A stretch of 64,000 nt of DNA from Rhizobium sp. BK313 (GTDB lineage Bacteria > Pseudomonadota > Alphaproteobacteria > Rhizobiales > Rhizobiaceae). The notes below the pieces were generated by a model, which made no database searches, was not told the DNA's origin, and saw only the letters and a list, made by a program, of their open reading frames with translations. This document shows, one piece after another, positions 16,483 through 23,885 of the stretch. The first letter of the stretch is position 1. Each line of letters opens with the position of its first letter. Made by a program: the position numbers and the translations under genes. The stretch is from the NCBI RefSeq assembly GCF_014193655.1, contig NZ_JACHZQ010000001.1, forward strand, positions 124,001 through 188,000, written 5' to 3'.

Positions 16483-16944
16483 ATGCGCAATCTGCAAGCC
16501 GTGCTTTTGGTTACCGTCCCGTTCCTGCTGGCTTTCGGTCTGGTATTGCCGTTGGTTCGTTTCGAAAAGCTTTACTTCTTTAGCGATACGCCATCCCTGC
16601 TCGGGATCATCGCTTCTCTCTGGCGGACGGAAAACTATCTTCTCGCCGCCATCGTCGCTCTGGTCTCAGTGGCGCTGCCGATTTTGAAGACCGTGAGCCT
16701 GGCGATTGAAGCGGTGGGGACGCAGAGAAAAAGCGAGGGAGGGTTCTTTTTCGACCATATCGTGCCGCAGTTGGCGCGTTGGTCGATGGCGGATGTGCTG
16801 CTGGTGGCAATCGTCATTGCCGCCGCCAAGACCAGTGGGCTCGCCACCGCGTTTTCGCAGCCGGGCCTTTGGTTCTATGCGAGTTCCACCATGTTTTCGG
16901 GCCTTCTTCATATCCTGTTGAGGAAGGAAAAAGGCCCGAAGTGA
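16483..16944 (+). CDS. PqiA-like integral membrane protein
   Basis: A 153-residue protein with four hydrophobic segments (about 5-25, 40-55, 60-80, 105-125) and the ARWSMADVLLVA motif characteristic of the paraquat-inducible PqiA domain. PqiA proteins belong to envelope lipid-transport systems, but the PqiB/MCE partner is not adjacent here, so the role is unclear. The start is uncertain. GGGAGG lies 12 bases before 16483, which is long, and in-frame ATGs at 16426 and 16453 would add 19 and 10 residues. Confidence 0.8.
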   Translation: MRNLQAVLLVTVPFLLAFGLVLPLVRFEKLYFFSDTPSLLGIIASLWRTENYLLAAIVALVSVALPILKTVSLAIEAVGTQRKSEGGFFFDHIVPQLARWSMADVLLVAIVIAAAKTSGLATAFSQPGLWFYASSTMFSGLLHILLRKEKGPK

Positions 16945-16978
16945 AGATCAAACGAATGTCGCGTCTAGCTAGCAGTCG

Positions 16979-17254
16979 TCAGTGACGATACTGCTGTATG
17001 CGGGTCGTCCTGAGGCCGGCGAGGCCATGGGTATTGATGGACGACTGCCAGGAGAGAAATTCTTCGACAGTGAGCGTATAACGTTCGCAGGCTTCTTCCA
17101 AGCTCAGCAGGCCACCGCGCACGGCGGCGACAACCTCGGCCTTACGACGGATAACCCAGCGGCGCGTATTCGGCGGCGGAAGGTCAGCAATCGTCAGCGG
17201 GCTGCCATCGGGGCCGATGACATACTTCACTCGGGGACGTATCATTTCGGTCAT
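16979..17254 (-). CDS. sciP: CtrA inhibitory protein SciP (DUF1153)
   Basis: A 91-residue DNA-binding protein nearly identical in plan to Caulobacter SciP, which binds DNA and CtrA and blocks transcription of CtrA-activated genes early in the cell cycle. The strongly conserved N-terminus (PRVKYVIGPDG, LTIADLPPP) leads into a helix-turn-helix (about 30-75: RRKAEVVAAVRGGLLSLEEA) and the end RTTRIQQYR. It lies on the minus strand, 2 kb beyond ctrA. Two degenerate CtrA boxes lie within 90 bases upstream, which fits CtrA control of its own antagonist. Confidence 0.93.
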   Translation of the reverse strand: MTEMIRPRVKYVIGPDGSPLTIADLPPPNTRRWVIRRKAEVVAAVRGGLLSLEEACERYTLTVEEFLSWQSSINTHGLAGLRTTRIQQYRH

Positions 17255-17306
17255 TGGACTCTCTACACATACTCAAGACCACGAGAGCCACTCTAACTTG
17301 CCACAT

Positions 17307-17321
17307 TTAAAAATTGCCTAA
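17307..17321. promoter_or_regulatory. Candidate CtrA box upstream of sciP, proximal
   Basis: TTAA (17307-17310), seven bases, CTAA (17318-17321): seven of eight consensus positions, 53 bases upstream of the sciP start. Confidence 0.5.
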
Positions 17322-17328
17322 GCGCTTA

Positions 17329-17343
17329 GTAACACTTTGCTAA
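17329..17343. promoter_or_regulatory. Candidate CtrA box upstream of sciP, distal
   Basis: GTAA (17329-17332), seven bases, CTAA (17340-17343): six of eight consensus positions with the correct seven-base spacing. Its centre is 22 bases, about two helical turns, from the proximal box. Confidence 0.4.
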
Positions 17344-17485
17344 GAATTTTAAGGAAAGCCGATACAGACTGATTTGCCCGTATCACGATGACGCCACAAG
17401 CCATGCAATCCGCTGTTATTGCAGCGGAAAAGTCGATCGTTCTATGACATTTCGTCAGTGAAAACTTACGCTTCCGGACCGATGC

Positions 17486-18280
17486 TCACGCACCGACCAG
17501 GTTCTTCTTGCCGCCCCAGCAGATGAAATTGGGGTTGGCAAAATCGCAATCTTCGCTCTGATCGGTCTTGCCATAGGAGAGCGGACGACCGTCGAGAGTA
17601 AGGGTAGCACCGCCTGCAGCACGCAATACGGCGTCACCAGCCGCCGTGTCCCATTCCATCGTGCGGGTGAAGCGCGGATAGACATCGGCCTTGCCTTCGG
17701 CAAGGAGGCAGAATTTCAGCGACGAGCCGATCGAGGTGCAGGCGGAGACGGCATTTTCCGCCAGAAAGCTATCCGTCTTTGGGCTGGTGTTGCAGCGGCT
17801 GGCAAGCGCCAGCAAATTCTCAGGCCGCGCCCGCACCGCGATTACAGAGCGGTCGGCAACCGTGAAGTGGTCGGTGATGACGAGCTTCCGCGCCTTGCCG
17901 GATTCGCCGGTGAAGGCAACGCCGAGTGCTGGCGCAAAGACGATCCCCGTGACGGGAACGCCATTCTGGATATAAGCGATGTTGACGGTGAACTCGTCAC
18001 GATGCTCTATGAATTCGCGCGTGCCGTCGAGCGGATCGACGAGGAAGAAGGGGCGGCCGCGAATGTCGGGAACCTTGCCGGCGGCCACCGATTCCTCGGC
18101 AATTGCGGGAATGTCCGGAAAGTCGCGCGTCAGATGTTCGAGAATAATGTGCTCGGCGCGTTCGTCAGCGATGGTGACGGGGCTCATGTCCTGCTTCAAG
18201 GCGACAGCGTAGCCTGCGCGGTAGACCTCCAGGATGGCCTTACCTGCCTCAAGGGCTGCTTTTTCAAATGTCGCGAGCAT
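17486..18280 (-). CDS. cysQ: 3'(2'),5'-bisphosphate nucleotidase CysQ
   Basis: A Mg-dependent, lithium-sensitive phosphatase of the inositol monophosphatase superfamily that converts 3'-phosphoadenosine 5'-phosphate to AMP during sulfate assimilation. The 264-residue length is standard. Metal-binding motifs are visible: EES at 62-64, DPLDGT at 82-87, and EWDTAAGD in the C-terminal half. The gene is alone on the minus strand, convergent with nothing recognisable and divergent from soxB. An inositol monophosphatase is the alternative, but the REFIEH and EWD contexts favour CysQ. Confidence 0.92.
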   Translation of the reverse strand: MLATFEKAALEAGKAILEVYRAGYAVALKQDMSPVTIADERAEHIILEHLTRDFPDIPAIAEESVAAGKVPDIRGRPFFLVDPLDGTREFIEHRDEFTVNIAYIQNGVPVTGIVFAPALGVAFTGESGKARKLVITDHFTVADRSVIAVRARPENLLALASRCNTSPKTDSFLAENAVSACTSIGSSLKFCLLAEGKADVYPRFTRTMEWDTAAGDAVLRAAGGATLTLDGRPLSYGKTDQSEDCDFANPNFICWGGKKNLVGA

Positions 18281-18607
18281 TCGCCTGTTCGTCTTTCCGC
18301 AGCTCGTCTGCGTTTCGCACCTTGAACATATATAGTTATGAAATCTTCGCCATGAAGTTTAGACCTTGCGCCGATCACGTTTTTACCGCGTAGCGATTGC
18401 ATCGTGACTTCGCAACAGGGCTTTGCATCCCAATGCAGAAGTCGGCGACATCTGCGGGGGTTGCGTGTTTTTTGAGATACAGTGCTCCGCTTTGCTGCGC
18501 ATTCGGGAAAGAACATGTTCTGTTTGCGAAGGTTTTCCGTCCTTTCCGGACTTGTCGTTTTTGTTGCATATGCGAATGTGTGCCCGGCAAGAGACTGGGA
18601 TTAATAC
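18281..18607. other. cysQ-soxB divergent region
   Basis: A 327-base intergenic stretch with no coding signal. It contains a perfect 12-base palindrome AGAACATGTTCT (18510-18521), about 90 bases before the soxB start, which could be an operator. The AT-rich patch near 18330-18350 may hold the cysQ promoter. No glycine riboswitch pattern was recognised. Confidence 0.4.
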
Positions 18608-19858
18608 ATGCGTTATTCGGCATATCAGGTTCTGAAACAGGCGCTTTCAGGAAACCGTCATTGGCAGCCTGTCTGGCGAACCCCGGAGCCGAAACCGTAT
18701 TATGACGTGATCATCGTCGGCGGCGGCGGGCATGGACTGGCGACGGCCTATTATCTCGCCAAGGAGTTCGGCATCACCAATGTTGCCGTGCTGGAAAAGA
18801 GCTATCTCGGCTCCGGCAATGTCGGCCGCAACACCACCATCATCCGCTCCAACTATCTCCTGCCTGGTAACGAGCCCTTCTACGAATTCTCGATGCGGCT
18901 TTGGGAGGGACTGGAGCAGGACTTCAACTACAATGCCATGGTCTCCCAGCGCGGCGTCATCAACCTTTTCCACTCCGATGGCCAACGCGACGCCTATGCC
19001 CGGCGCGGGAATGCCATGCGCATGCACGGGGTCGATGCGGAACTTTTGAACCGCGATCAGGTCCGCAAGATGATGCCCTATCTCAACTTCGACCACGCCC
19101 GGTTTCCGATCCTCGGCGGGCTGCTGCAGGCACGCGGCGGCACGGCGCGGCACGATGCCGTCGCCTGGGGTTATGCGCGCGGCGCCGACAGCCGCGGCGT
19201 CGATCTCATCCAGCAATGCGAAGTGATCGGTATCCGCCGCGAAGGCGGTGCCGTGACCGGCGTCGAGACAACGCGCGGCTTCATCGGCTGCAATAAGCTG
19301 GCACTGGCGGCAGCAGGCCATACCTCGATCCTCGGACGCATGGCGGATCTGGAACTGCCAATCGAAACCCATGTGCTGCAGGCTTTCGTCTCGGAGGGGC
19401 TGAAGCCGGTGATCGATCATGTCATCACCTACGGTGCCGGCCACTTCTATATATCGCAGTCGGACAAGGGCGGTTTGGTCTTTGGCGCCGATATTGATTA
19501 TTACAGCTCCTATGCCCAGCGCGGTAATCTCGCCACCGTCGAGCATACGATGGAGGAGGGGGTGTCGTTGATTCCCGGCCTGTCACGCGTCCGCGTGCTG
19601 CGTAGCTGGGGCGGGGTGATGGATATGAGCATGGACGGCTCACCGATCATCGACCGCACGCCCGTCGAGAATCTCTATCTGAACTGCGGCTGGAACTATG
19701 GTGGCTTCAAGGCCACGCCCGCCTCCGGCTTCTGCTTCGCTCATCTGATCGCCAAGGGCGAAAGCCACGAGGTCAGCCGCTTCCTGCGCCTCGACCGTTT
19801 TGAACGCGGTTTTGCGATCGACGAAGGCGGCAAGGGTCCGCAGCCTAATCTGCATTGA
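18608..19858 (+). CDS. soxB: Sarcosine oxidase beta subunit
   Basis: The subunit of heterotetrameric sarcosine oxidase that holds the covalent FMN and the substrate-oxidising FAD. The complex oxidatively demethylates sarcosine to glycine, formaldehyde or methylene-tetrahydrofolate, and hydrogen peroxide. The 416-residue length is typical. The dinucleotide-binding motif VGGGGHG lies at 37-43, followed by GSGNVGRNTT. It is the first gene of soxBDAG; soxD begins 13 bases after its stop. Upstream control probably lies in the 327-base region shared with cysQ. Confidence 0.96.
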   Translation: MRYSAYQVLKQALSGNRHWQPVWRTPEPKPYYDVIIVGGGGHGLATAYYLAKEFGITNVAVLEKSYLGSGNVGRNTTIIRSNYLLPGNEPFYEFSMRLWEGLEQDFNYNAMVSQRGVINLFHSDGQRDAYARRGNAMRMHGVDAELLNRDQVRKMMPYLNFDHARFPILGGLLQARGGTARHDAVAWGYARGADSRGVDLIQQCEVIGIRREGGAVTGVETTRGFIGCNKLALAAAGHTSILGRMADLELPIETHVLQAFVSEGLKPVIDHVITYGAGHFYISQSDKGGLVFGADIDYYSSYAQRGNLATVEHTMEEGVSLIPGLSRVRVLRSWGGVMDMSMDGSPIIDRTPVENLYLNCGWNYGGFKATPASGFCFAHLIAKGESHEVSRFLRLDRFERGFAIDEGGKGPQPNLH

Positions 19859-19871
19859 GGGCACGAAACCA

Positions 19872-20150
19872 ATGGCAAGCTTGATCACCTGCCCGCATTG
19901 CGGTGCGCGCCCGAAAGAAGAGTTCAGCATTCGCGGCTCTGCATCCGTCGTCCGTCCGGCGCCGTCTGCTCCAGATGAGGATTGGCATCGCTATGTCCAT
20001 GTCCGCGACAACGAGCGCGGGCGCATTCTCGAATATTGGCATCATGCGGCCGGTTGCCGCCGCTGGCTGATCGTCGATCGCAGCAATGTCACGCACGAGG
20101 TCTTTTCCGTCACCGATGCCGCGGACAAGGCGCGGGAGGCGGCGCAATGA
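19872..20150 (+). CDS. soxD: Sarcosine oxidase delta subunit
   Basis: The small zinc-binding subunit of heterotetrameric sarcosine oxidase, 92 residues. CPHCG at 7-11 and HHAAGC further on supply the Cys/His zinc ligands. The start at 19872 is family-consistent; the frame extends upstream inside soxB. Its stop overlaps the soxA start by four bases (ATGA), indicating translational coupling. Confidence 0.95.
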   Translation: MASLITCPHCGARPKEEFSIRGSASVVRPAPSAPDEDWHRYVHVRDNERGRILEYWHHAAGCRRWLIVDRSNVTHEVFSVTDAADKAREAAQ

Positions 20151-23104
20151 CAGCCTATCGTCTTTCCTCCGGCGGGCTCATCAATCGCAGCCGGCCGCTT
20201 TCGTTCAAGTTCGACGGCAGGGATATGAAAGGGATGGAGGGCGACACGCTCGCCGCAGCCCTTCTTGCCAACGACCAGTTACTTGTCGGCCGTAGCTTCA
20301 AGTACCACCGCCCGCGCGGCATTCTGACGGCGGGTTCTGCTGAACCGAACGCGCTCGTGACAATCGGCAAGGACGGACGTGCGGAGCCGAACACCCGCGC
20401 TACCGTCGCCGAGCTCTATCAGGGCATGAACGCCGTCAGCCAAAACCGCTGGCCGTCACTGAAGCATGACTTTGCCTCGATCAACGGCCTGTTCTCGCCT
20501 TTCTTCGGCGCCGGCTTCTACTACAAGACCTTCATGTGGCCGGCGGCTTTCTGGGAGAGGGTTTATGAGCCCCTGATCCGCCGCGCAGCCGGTCTCGGCA
20601 AGGCGGCTATGCAGGCCGATCCCGATCGCTATGAGAAGGCCTGGGCGCATTGCGATCTGTTGGTGATCGGCTCCGGTCCCGCAGGGCTGATGGCGGCGCT
20701 GACGGCGGCGCGCGCTGGACTGCGCATCATCCTTGCCGACGAAGGATTTCGTCTGGGTGGATCACTGCTGTCGGAGAGACTATCGATTGGCGGCGTTTCC
20801 GCGGATGCCTTTGTGCACACAGCGCTCGAGGAACTCCAGAGCTTCGAGAATGTCACTTTGATGCCGCGCACCACGGTGTTCGGATGGTACGACGACAATG
20901 TCTTCGGCGCGGTCGAAAAAGTGCAGAAGCATGTGGCGATGCCGTCACCCGATCTGCCGGCCGAGCGTCTCTGGCGCATTGCCGCCAAACGCGCCATCCT
21001 TGCTACCGGCGCGGAAGAGCGGCCGTTGGTTTTCGGCGGCAATGACAAACCCGGCGTGATGATGGCTGGCGCCATGCGCAGCTATCTCAATCGCTATGGT
21101 GTGGTGGCGGGGCAGAAGGTGGCGGTGTTTACCAATGGCGGGTCCGGCTATCGCACCGCGTTGGATCTGGCTGCGGAAGGCGTCGAAATATCGGCCATCA
21201 TAGATACGCGCAGCGCGTCATCAGACGCTGCACCACAGGGCGTTCGCATCATCCATGGCGGCAGTATACAGGCCACGAAGGGACGGCATCGGATTAGTGG
21301 TGTGATTGCCGATCGTGGTGGCCTGGACGAGCTCATCGCCTGCGATGCACTCGCCATGTCCGGCGGCTGGTCGCCGATTATTCATCTTGCCTGTCAGCGT
21401 GGCGCAAAGCCGGTATGGTCGGAAGAGAGACAGGCTTTCATGGCGCCGACGGTCGGCGGTGAAATGGAGATTGCCGGATCGGTTGCGGGCATCGACAATG
21501 TTCCGGGCTGTCTTGCCGATGGCGCCGAAAAAGCGCGGCGGGTGGTCGAAAGCCTCGGACGCAAGGCACAGGAGGCTGAGATGCCGGAGGTCGAAGGCGA
21601 TTACGATCCGACCTTCGCGGCCATCTGGCATGTGCCGGGCGCCAAGGACAAAGCCTTCGTCGACTTCCAGAACGATGTCCACACCAAAGATCTAGGCCTA
21701 GCCTTGCGCGAAGGCTTTGGCCATGCGGAGCACGCCAAGCGCTATACGACGAGCGGGATGGCGACCGATCAAGGTAAACTCGGCAATGTCAACGCTGCCG
21801 GTATCATCGCGGGCATGCGCGGCGTCAGTCCGGCCGCTGTCGGCACGACGACATTCCGGCCTTTTTATACGCCCGTCTCGTTCGGTGCCTTGGCAGGCAC
21901 GGCGCGCGACAAGCATGCGCAGCCGGTGCGGGAATCGCCGCTGCATGGTTGGGCGAAGAAAAATGGCGCGACTTTTGTCGAAGCCGGCCTTTGGTATCGC
22001 TCGGCCTTGTTTGCGCGTCCGGGGGAAAAGACCTGGCGCGACAGCGTCGACCGTGAGGTCCTGAATGTCCGCAACAATGTCGGCCTCTGCGATGTCTCGA
22101 CGCTCGGCAAGATCGAAGTGTTCGGCAAGGATGCGGCGGAGTTTCTCAACCGGCTCTATTCCAACGCCTTCCTGAAACTGCCGATCGGCAAGGCGCGCTA
22201 CGGGCTGATGTTGCGCGAGGACGGCATGGTCTTCGACGATGGCACGACGAGCCGACTGTCGCCGAATCATTTCTTCCTCACCACCACGACCGCGATGGCC
22301 GGCGAGGTGATGACCCATATGGAATTCTGCGTCCAGACCCTCTGGCCGCAACTCGATGTGCGTTTCGTCTCCTCGTCGGATCAATGGGCACAGATGGCGA
22401 TCGCCGGACCGAAGGCGCGTCAGGTTCTGGAACAGATTGTCGAAGACGACATCTCCGACGAATTCTTCCCGTTCCTGGCCGCCGCTGAGGTGATGCTGAA
22501 GGGCGGGCTGAAGGCGCGGCTGTTCCGCATCTCCTTCTCCGGCGAGCTGGCCTACGAGCTCGCGGTTCCCGCTGGCTATGGCGAAGCGGTGGCGGATGCG
22601 ATCATGGAGGCGGGTAAGGCGCATGGAATCTGCGCTTACGGAGTCGAGGCGCTGAATGTGCTCCGCATCGAGAAGGGGCATGTCACCCATAGTGAGCTCG
22701 ATGGCCGCACCACGCCCGACGATGTCGGCCTCGGCCGGATGATGGCGACGCAGAAGCCGGATTTCATCGGCAAGCGGCTTTCGACCCGCTTCGGCCTCAC
22801 TGCGGCCGATCGCGTCCAGCTTGTCGGGCTCAAGCCGGTCGATGCCACCAAGGAGATTCGGGCAGGCGCCCATCTCTTGAAGGAAGGCGCCAAGCCTTCG
22901 ACGGCGAATGACCAGGGGCATGTTTCTTCCGCCTGCTTCTCCCCGGTTCTCGGTCATGCCATCGCATTGGCTTTCCTAAAATCCGGCCGCGAGCGAATCG
23001 GTGAACATCTGATTGTCTGGGACGGGCTGCGCGGTGAGGAGGTGCTTGCCGAAGTCTGCAATCCGATCTTCGTCGATCCTGACAACAAAAAGCTTTTAGG
23101 ATGA
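20147..23104 (+). CDS. soxA: Sarcosine oxidase alpha subunit
   Basis: The large subunit of sarcosine oxidase, 985 residues, as is usual for the family. Domains in order: a ferredoxin-like N-terminal domain (about 15-110), an NAD-binding Rossmann region with GSGPAGLMAAL near 175, and a C-terminal GcvT-like folate-binding half (about 600-985). The folate domain captures the one-carbon unit as 5,10-methylene-tetrahydrofolate. The start at 20147 overlaps soxD; the 55 extra upstream codons lie inside soxD and are not used. Confidence 0.96.
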   Translation: MTAYRLSSGGLINRSRPLSFKFDGRDMKGMEGDTLAAALLANDQLLVGRSFKYHRPRGILTAGSAEPNALVTIGKDGRAEPNTRATVAELYQGMNAVSQNRWPSLKHDFASINGLFSPFFGAGFYYKTFMWPAAFWERVYEPLIRRAAGLGKAAMQADPDRYEKAWAHCDLLVIGSGPAGLMAALTAARAGLRIILADEGFRLGGSLLSERLSIGGVSADAFVHTALEELQSFENVTLMPRTTVFGWYDDNVFGAVEKVQKHVAMPSPDLPAERLWRIAAKRAILATGAEERPLVFGGNDKPGVMMAGAMRSYLNRYGVVAGQKVAVFTNGGSGYRTALDLAAEGVEISAIIDTRSASSDAAPQGVRIIHGGSIQATKGRHRISGVIADRGGLDELIACDALAMSGGWSPIIHLACQRGAKPVWSEERQAFMAPTVGGEMEIAGSVAGIDNVPGCLADGAEKARRVVESLGRKAQEAEMPEVEGDYDPTFAAIWHVPGAKDKAFVDFQNDVHTKDLGLALREGFGHAEHAKRYTTSGMATDQGKLGNVNAAGIIAGMRGVSPAAVGTTTFRPFYTPVSFGALAGTARDKHAQPVRESPLHGWAKKNGATFVEAGLWYRSALFARPGEKTWRDSVDREVLNVRNNVGLCDVSTLGKIEVFGKDAAEFLNRLYSNAFLKLPIGKARYGLMLREDGMVFDDGTTSRLSPNHFFLTTTTAMAGEVMTHMEFCVQTLWPQLDVRFVSSSDQWAQMAIAGPKARQVLEQIVEDDISDEFFPFLAAAEVMLKGGLKARLFRISFSGELAYELAVPAGYGEAVADAIMEAGKAHGICAYGVEALNVLRIEKGHVTHSELDGRTTPDDVGLGRMMATQKPDFIGKRLSTRFGLTAADRVQLVGLKPVDATKEIRAGAHLLKEGAKPSTANDQGHVSSACFSPVLGHAIALAFLKSGRERIGEHLIVWDGLRGEEVLAEVCNPIFVDPDNKKLLG

Positions 23105-23111
23105 GAGGCCG

Positions 23112-23666
23112 ATGAGCGTCGCATATCAAAACCGGCACGTGCTGGAAGATCACATCTCCGGCTTCGAAGGCGAGCCCAATCCGAACCATCTTGCCGTCGT
23201 CCGCCGTCCCGTCATCTTCTCCGTGCTCGCCCATGCCGGACAGGGAAATTGGACGTTGGCGGCGCTGAAAGCGATGTCTGATATTTCGGTGCGCCATGCC
23301 GGGCCGGATGAATGGCTGGCGGTATCGGAGGTGTTGGCGGCCGAGACCCTGGCGCGCGATCTTGCCATTCTGGATGCCGGTCGCGTTTCCTTCTTCGAAC
23401 AGAGCGATGGCCGGGGGATATTGCGCATTTCAGGCCCGAGTGTCCGCCGCATCCTGGCGAAATGCGTGGCCGTCGACCTGCATCCGCAGGTCTTCGCCGA
23501 GGGACAGTCGGCCAACATGCTATGTTGCCATGTCAGCGCCAATCTGGCCCGCACCGGTCCCGACTGCTTCGAGATCATCGTCCCGCGCTCCTATGCCGGC
23601 AGCGTGTTCGAGGAACTGATGGAGATGGGGCGCGAGTTCGCGCTGACGGCTGGATTTGCGGATTGA
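23112..23666 (+). CDS. soxG: Sarcosine oxidase gamma subunit
   Basis: The fourth subunit of heterotetrameric sarcosine oxidase, 184 residues, with a GcvT-like fold. Family sequence includes the acidic N-terminal HxSGFEGEP-like stretch and the C-terminal FxIxVPRSYAGSVFEELM region. It begins seven bases after soxA and is the last gene of the operon. Confidence 0.93.
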   Translation: MSVAYQNRHVLEDHISGFEGEPNPNHLAVVRRPVIFSVLAHAGQGNWTLAALKAMSDISVRHAGPDEWLAVSEVLAAETLARDLAILDAGRVSFFEQSDGRGILRISGPSVRRILAKCVAVDLHPQVFAEGQSANMLCCHVSANLARTGPDCFEIIVPRSYAGSVFEELMEMGREFALTAGFAD

Positions 23667-23706
23667 GCGCATAAATCGAAAAGGCGTGAAGCGGTTTTCC
23701 GAAGGG
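23667..23706. repeat. RIME-like intergenic palindrome, copy 1
   Basis: Directly after the soxG stop, the sequence GCGCATAAATCGAAAAGGCG runs into TGAAGCGGTTTTCCGAAG. On the opposite strand it reads TCGGAAAACCGCTTCACGCC, closely matching the other two copies in this window. This is a degenerate copy of the short palindromic element common between rhizobial genes. Confidence 0.6.
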
Positions 23707-23885
23707 CTTGTGCGTCGGAGAGAAGATGGCGCGATCCGAACAATTGCGATGGCGCAAACAGGCAGATCGGTTTCGCAGTTCGGGCTATTTGGCTTCCGGG
23801 ATAGTCTCTAGGCTGCCCTGCAAATGCGGCCGGTCACATGGGAAAACCCCCCGCAGACTTCGCGCCGAACACAGGGGATTTTTAG

